64,000 bases of DNA from Cinclus cinclus (taxonomy: Eukaryota; Chordata; Aves; Passeriformes; Cinclidae), in the NCBI RefSeq assembly GCF_963662255.1, contig NC_085049.1, positions 57,211,158-57,275,157 of the forward strand. Reading direction: 5' to 3'. The translations under genes were made by a program, and so were the position numbers. The notes beneath the pieces were generated by a model. That model worked only from the letters and a program-made list of their open reading frames with translations. It was not told where the DNA came from and made no database searches. Positions 59,101 through 64,000 of this stretch are shown here, piece by piece; the stretch's first letter is position 1, and every line of letters begins with the position of its first letter.

Positions 59101-60344
59101 CAGTCCTTGCCTAATTTCTTGTTCACAAGCACATTGTGCACACAATCTTATTCCCATAGAGCTCCACTCTGTCTCTTCTTCTCACTCCCTACATGCTCCC
59201 TCTGCTCCCACTAAGGAGACGAAATTTCCACGAAGAGAAACTCCACATGTCACCTTCTGTATGTGGGGAATTAGTAACACTATGACTTGATGCCTCTTTT
59301 TGCCCTTTAGAAGAGATTTCAAGTGTGTGCCAGGATTCCATATGTTCCAACCCTGACCCTAACAGCTCCTGATACTACACAATAAATGTTTCACCACTGG
59401 GTTCAGTGGGCGAACCCAAACTCCTCTGCAAATTTGTACAACATGAACTAGATTTAGGTCAAAACCTTTGTAGGTTGGTTGTGTGCTTTCCAGCTTGTTG
59501 GTAGGGAACCAGTCAGTCCTTATTCTTGAAGGATGACTTGTTTGTCTAGAGAAGTAGTTGCAAAGCTATCTGAAACAAGTGGAGAGCTTTTCCTATTCTC
59601 TTTTTTTTAATTTCCGAGATCCTTTCTTGCAGTGTGCACATGCATTGTGAAGGTTTAGGATGAGTACTTTTTAATCTTCTAAGCTGTTTGCACTTCTGCA
59701 GCACTCAAAGTCACATAAGATACTGGCACACATTTTTGAGTTCATTTAATTCACTGCAGGTTAAATCCTTGAATTCCATGACTTCTCTCTTTGTTTTTCT
59801 TTTGTCCTGGATCTGGGGTTTTTATTTGGAATAATTTTGGCAAGTTTCAGTGTTTTTTCAGTGCACCTCTTTTCATCTCAGTATAAACAGCATAACACCA
59901 AGCCTAGGCAGAGCAGCAGCAGCAACCTTGGGCTGAGGCTGATTCCATGTTATTTCAGTCCTGTGTTCCTCTTGGCATGCCTTTTCTAGGTGTGGTGTTC
60001 TGAAATCAGGGAAGAAAAGGGAAGAAACATTCTGGAAGAGAGATGTGGTCAAATAAATCACAATTGGAGAAAAAGAGAATTTGGAAATGGAGTGACTGCA
60101 GCCAGTTATATAGAGATGAAAAGGGGTGCAGTGAAAAAGACTGAAAAATTTCCTCCCCAAATCAGGGAGGAAAGTTAAACAAAGAGACAGGAGAAGGAAT
60201 TGAAGAAATTAAATGCTTAAAGGGAAAAGAGGCAATTCTGAAACAAAGTGAAAACCATAAAAGTGAATGGGATGACATGAAGTGCAGGGAAGTGGACCAA
60301 AGCTTGCCTAATAGATCCTCACTGGAATCACAAGGTTTCATTCC
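56132..60344. other. CSF2RB 3' flank
   Basis: After the likely 3' UTR no gene was recognised on either strand. ORFs up to 107 aa at 57106 and 58967 show no domain and no splice pattern. Confidence 0.6.
56224..56229 (+). terminator. CSF2RB: Candidate CSF2RB polyadenylation signal
   Basis: AATAAA starts 93 nt after the stop codon, giving a short 3' UTR. Further AATAAA hexamers at about 57233 and 57298 could serve longer transcripts. Confidence 0.5.
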
Positions 60345-60613
60345 TGTAGTGACAGGACAATTGGCAGCAGTTTTAAAATGAAATAGGGTAGATTTGGGTT
60401 TGACATAAGGAAGAAATTTTTACAATGAGGCTGGCAAGCCAAAGAAACTGGCAGCTCAGAGAAGCTGTGCATGCTTATTCATTAGAAGGTTCAAGGCTGG
60501 GTTGGATGGGGCTTTCAACCACCTGGCCTATTAGAAGATGTCCGTGCCCATGGCAGGTGGTTTGGATCCTTCCAACCCAAACTATTCTGTGAATCTCTGC
60601 TTCTGTGATTCTA
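60345..60613 (+). mobile_element. CR1 LINE 3' fragment
   Basis: About 270 bp in plus orientation. Landmarks in order are gacaggacaattggcagcag, acataaggaagaaatttttac, cagagaagctgtgcatgc, gttcaaggctgggttggatg, ccatggcaggtggtttgga, tccaacccaaactattctgt and gtgattct. It is the longest and clearest CR1 copy in the window. Confidence 0.95.
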
Positions 60614-63600
60614 ATCTCATATGCCATTTATACCTGATAGCTTAGTGTTTCCTCCATCATCATTAGGTTGGAGTACCCCAGAAAAAATGTTGCCTTTCTC
60701 AGTCGTGCAGAACTCTTAGGTAAGAGATCTCTCACCACTTGGTCTGCCAGATAATTAAAAACCATGTTGAAAATTATAATTTTCCTGGGAGAAACCACTT
60801 AAATCCTTTTTCCAATATGAAAACTAACAATTAATTTTTCTCCTTTGTTTTCCACCTTTAAATGACTTCAATCTACATGACATCCTTCCTTTTATCTTTC
60901 AGTGTCTTGGAAATGCATTTTTGAGCAGCTCTTTAGACATCTAGGTATGAGGCATTAATTGGATAACCCTGTGCATGTTTACTTCTGGAGTTCTTCAAAG
61001 AACTCTACCAGTTTTATTAACAACTCACTTTTATAGAGAGATGGTAACACTTCTCCAGAACATTTTTCTCTATTACTTCTATTTTTCCTTAGAGTTTGTA
61101 TCATCCTGTACAAAAGCCAGCCTGATTGGTCAGTAGTTCCCTGGATTTAGTTCTTTTAATTACTCCTCAAAAGCTTTCATTTGGTGTTTCTTTTTCTCTG
61201 ATGCTGAGGCCTGCTAAATCCTTGATTATTTACCTAAATTACTTGTTTAACAATTAAATGTTTAAATTCCTTTTCAGATTTGTATGATAAAAAAGCAATT
61301 GAGTAATACTATAGGTTATGCAAGTCTTGTAAAGAAAGTAAATATGTTTTATTAAACAGTAACAGTTGGAAAAGGTCATTCTAAGTTATCATTTTTCTCT
61401 ACATGCCTTACCTCATTTACTTTTTCAGAACATTAAGGCTACAATAATTTATAGCATGGCTAGACTTACACAAGGCCTAAGTTCACTTTTTAAATTTATA
61501 TATGATTCTTTGAATAGCTCCTTCGTCCACTGAAAACATTTAATCCTTTAACAGCTCCTTAGCCTTATTTTTGCCAGTTTTCTCTTAAAACATTATAGTG
61601 TCTTTCATTGTTTCAACTTGTACTATGTCTTGTATATTTTTCAGGACTAATTCTGTTTGTTTTCTTGTGAGTAACAAGTAACTCCAAGAAGCAATCATTT
61701 ACAGAGGCTAAAAAACAGACTCTGTGGTTAGATTCATACTAGCAAATAAAGTAAAATAAAAAAAAGCATTTGTTTTTATTTGATTACATAGTTTTATATT
61801 CTTTGCTTATCCACTTTATTTTTTTTCTCAGTGTTTTTCTTACCTTCTATCCCATCCCTTTTTCTAAGGCATAGGCTTTCTGTGATTTCAGGCCACACAA
61901 ATAGATCAATCCAAACAATTTGTTTTCCACATCTGGCATCACTTCCTTGGTTTTCATTTTAAAATTGCCTCACAGTGTCTTTAATCTTAAATGTCAGCAG
62001 CACTGATTCTGTTTTGATTAGGTGGAATCCATCTTATATAAACTTAATCTGCTTCAAAATGCTACCAGATACTAATAAATATAATCCCCTTTTCCCCACA
62101 GAGTTTAATCAATCATGCAGTGAGACTCTTATCTTACAGGGTGTATAAAAGCAGGACCATTGAAGAATGCTATTATGTAGGACTATTTTTTTCAGCCTCC
62201 TGGTTTAAACTTTGCTTTCAGAACCTCTCACCTGCTGTTTCTTTGTTGTTGGGCCACAACCATTGGGTTTTTCTTGGCAGGTATGTCTAGATACCTCGTG
62301 ATCTTTCCAACTGCATGTGTCTTTTCTACTAAAACATATGTCCATTTTTGTATTTACTTGGTCATGAGAAATGGAGGGGATGTTTTCCTTTTTTTCTGCT
62401 CTACTTAAGAAGAACCTCTTTCATCCTTTGCTGTGCAGGGAACCTGTTGAATATGTCCTGGTGTAGTGTTGGTAGTGCTCATGTAAATCCAGGTCTCCTT
62501 TTGGGAGGTGACCTCCTCCTGGGGGTGGAGACCAGATCCAGCAGGTGGTACCTGGACACTGTGATATCAGTCTGTGACATCACATGCCTGACAAACTTCC
62601 ACTGTGTCCAAGAGAGGCTGTGGATGGCCTCTACAGATATGGCAATACCCACATGGTGTCTAAACCATGATTTGGCTTCATCCTCATGTCTTATTTTGGA
62701 GCTAAATGGCTTGACTTGCCTACCTATTCAGTCAGGTTTTGTCCCACGTTGGAATTGAAGTTCTGAACTGCTTTACAGATGGCCTTTTGGTGTCTTGTCA
62801 GCCCATGATTCTGTGTTTCCTGAAAGGATTTATTGAAGTATTTCTGGTCAAAGAGCCCATCCCAGTAGCCCTGAAGAGATTACCAATGAATTTACAGCAA
62901 TCTGCCCCCGGCTTTTCATACACACCCATGAAAGTTGTTTTCACTAAGGCTCAGTAAATAAAGAAGGAGAAATTCCGGGATTTAGACTGATCTCTCCTGC
63001 TTGCTCTTTGTATCAGAAGAGTTTTCTCGAACCTCTACCCTAAGCTGCTGCTAAAGGCTCTAACTGGATTTCACTTTAAATAGGGAATTAGCACACCAGT
63101 TAACTCCCTTGGTATGATCTTTAAGAAGAAAGGCACCACTTCACAGCCTGGCTCTGCAGAGGGAATTGCCTTTCAACCTTCCCAAGCCAGATCTGTCAGG
63201 CCTTTTTAGCACAGCTATGTCCCGATAGCCAGGCTGCTGTTTCAGTGCAAGTTAACCAGGTAACTGGTGCTGCCAGACTCTGCCATGAGAGCAGCGTGGT
63301 GACTTTGCTGTCACTGATCCCGTCACATTCCAGGCAAGCAGGAGTTGCCACAGCTTTGCTGAACAGAGATGGCTCAGTTCCACCCTAGGGAACTTTAATC
63401 TCATGTTCACCAAGCATTGCTCTGTTGCAGAAACACTCCATCTGATAGGCAGATCCTTGGTGTCTAGGGATGACAGAACCTAATTGGAGTAAATTAAGTG
63501 AGAGAAGTAACAAAATATTGCTTGGAATCACACACAGTGTGACTGTGTTCAACAAGCATGAAAAAAAGAAAAGGCAATTATTTATGAATGACTGAAGTTT

Positions 63601-64000
63601 CAAGAGACACAGTGCATGGGTATTCACTACCAGTCCTCATCTTTCTCCACTGAGGTCTCTTCATCTAAGTGGGAAAATTCTGTCCAAACCTGCAGAGCTC
63701 TCTTCACAGAGGCTGCAGTCCAGGTTAGAGAAAGCAGTGAGAGACTTCACTGCCTCTCACTTCTTTAGGTGCCACCAGCCCCTTCCTTTTTTGCCCAAAG
63801 AATAAGAAGATAAATATATGCTAAATTACACTGTCTGTATTTGAGTGTATTTACCTCACTTCTATTGATACAGAGTGGTGTTATCACTTAAATTAAAATA
63901 CATAATCAGAGTGTGGTTTGAATTGTAATCCCTCAGCTGTGTGGGTTTGGTTAAAGTAGAATCCATATTTAGTAGTGCTACTATTAAGTACTCAATAGTG
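60614..64000. other. Right flank, no gene recognised
   Basis: In mammals TEX33, TST and MPST follow CSF2RB, but none of their conserved motifs was seen here. A 136-codon open frame at 62348-62758 overlaps a 72-codon frame at 62739-62957. I do not recognise either. Confidence 0.5.

Noticed and set aside
62348..62957. Two overlapping frames of 136 and 72 codons
   Set aside because: No recognisable domain, codon pattern or TEX33/TST/MPST similarity. Length is within chance for a 64 kb window.
1..64000. CRISPR arrays, tRNA or rRNA genes, bacterial-type operons
   Set aside because: No spaced repeats of the right kind, no full tRNA cloverleaf (only the SINE-derived half tRNA at 32.1 kb) and no rRNA sequence was seen.

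Overview
This 64 kb window is vertebrate nuclear DNA, almost certainly from a bird and probably a songbird. The case rests on spliced, intron-rich genes with GT-AG junctions, three CR1 LINE 3' ends carrying the typical terminal repeats, one solitary LTR of a type I recognise from songbird genomes, and a tRNA-Ile-derived SINE with a CR1 tail (TguSINE1-like). The species cannot be fixed from the sequence alone.

Three protein-coding genes can be rebuilt exon by exon. (1) PVALB, alpha-parvalbumin, minus strand, 4395-7167: three coding exons giving the first 101 residues. The last short exon, about 9 residues, is not visible and probably lies left of the window. (2) NCF4, the p40phox subunit of the phagocyte NADPH oxidase, plus strand, 31091-41115: ten coding exons joining in frame to 349 aa with PX, SH3 and PB1 domains. 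(3) CSF2RB, the common beta chain of the IL-3/IL-5/GM-CSF receptors, plus strand, 44490-56131: thirteen coding exons joining in frame to 924 aa, with signal peptide, four fibronectin-III-type domains, two WSXWS-type boxes, one membrane span, a JAK-binding box 1 and a long tyrosine-bearing tail.

Layout: 1-4394 is PVALB intron or left flank; 4395-7167 PVALB; 7168-10000 its 5' flank with CpG-rich patches; 10000-31090 a gene-poor spacer with a CR1 fragment, an old MIR-like SINE fragment and a diverged local duplication; 31091-41115 NCF4 with a SINE, a pentanucleotide array and an antisense solo LTR in its introns; 41116-44489 a short spacer; 44490-56131 CSF2RB with a 325 bp perfect (TCCTC)65 array and a CR1 tail in intron 1; 56132-64000 gene-free flank with a CR1 copy.

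The order and orientation PVALB(-) NCF4(+) CSF2RB(+) match human 22q12, so this is an ancient amniote linkage block. NCF4 and CSF2RB both act in myeloid cells: GM-CSF-type receptor signalling primes phagocytes, and p40phox brings the oxidase to PI3P-rich phagosomes. PVALB is an unrelated cytosolic Ca2+ buffer of muscle and neurons. I found no RNA genes, no CRISPR and no sign of an undescribed system. The items most worth a second look are the two long polypyrimidine pentanucleotide arrays beside or inside the immune genes, the cryptic splice acceptor made by one of them, the tandem donor of NCF4 exon 8, and the nested old and young retroelements.
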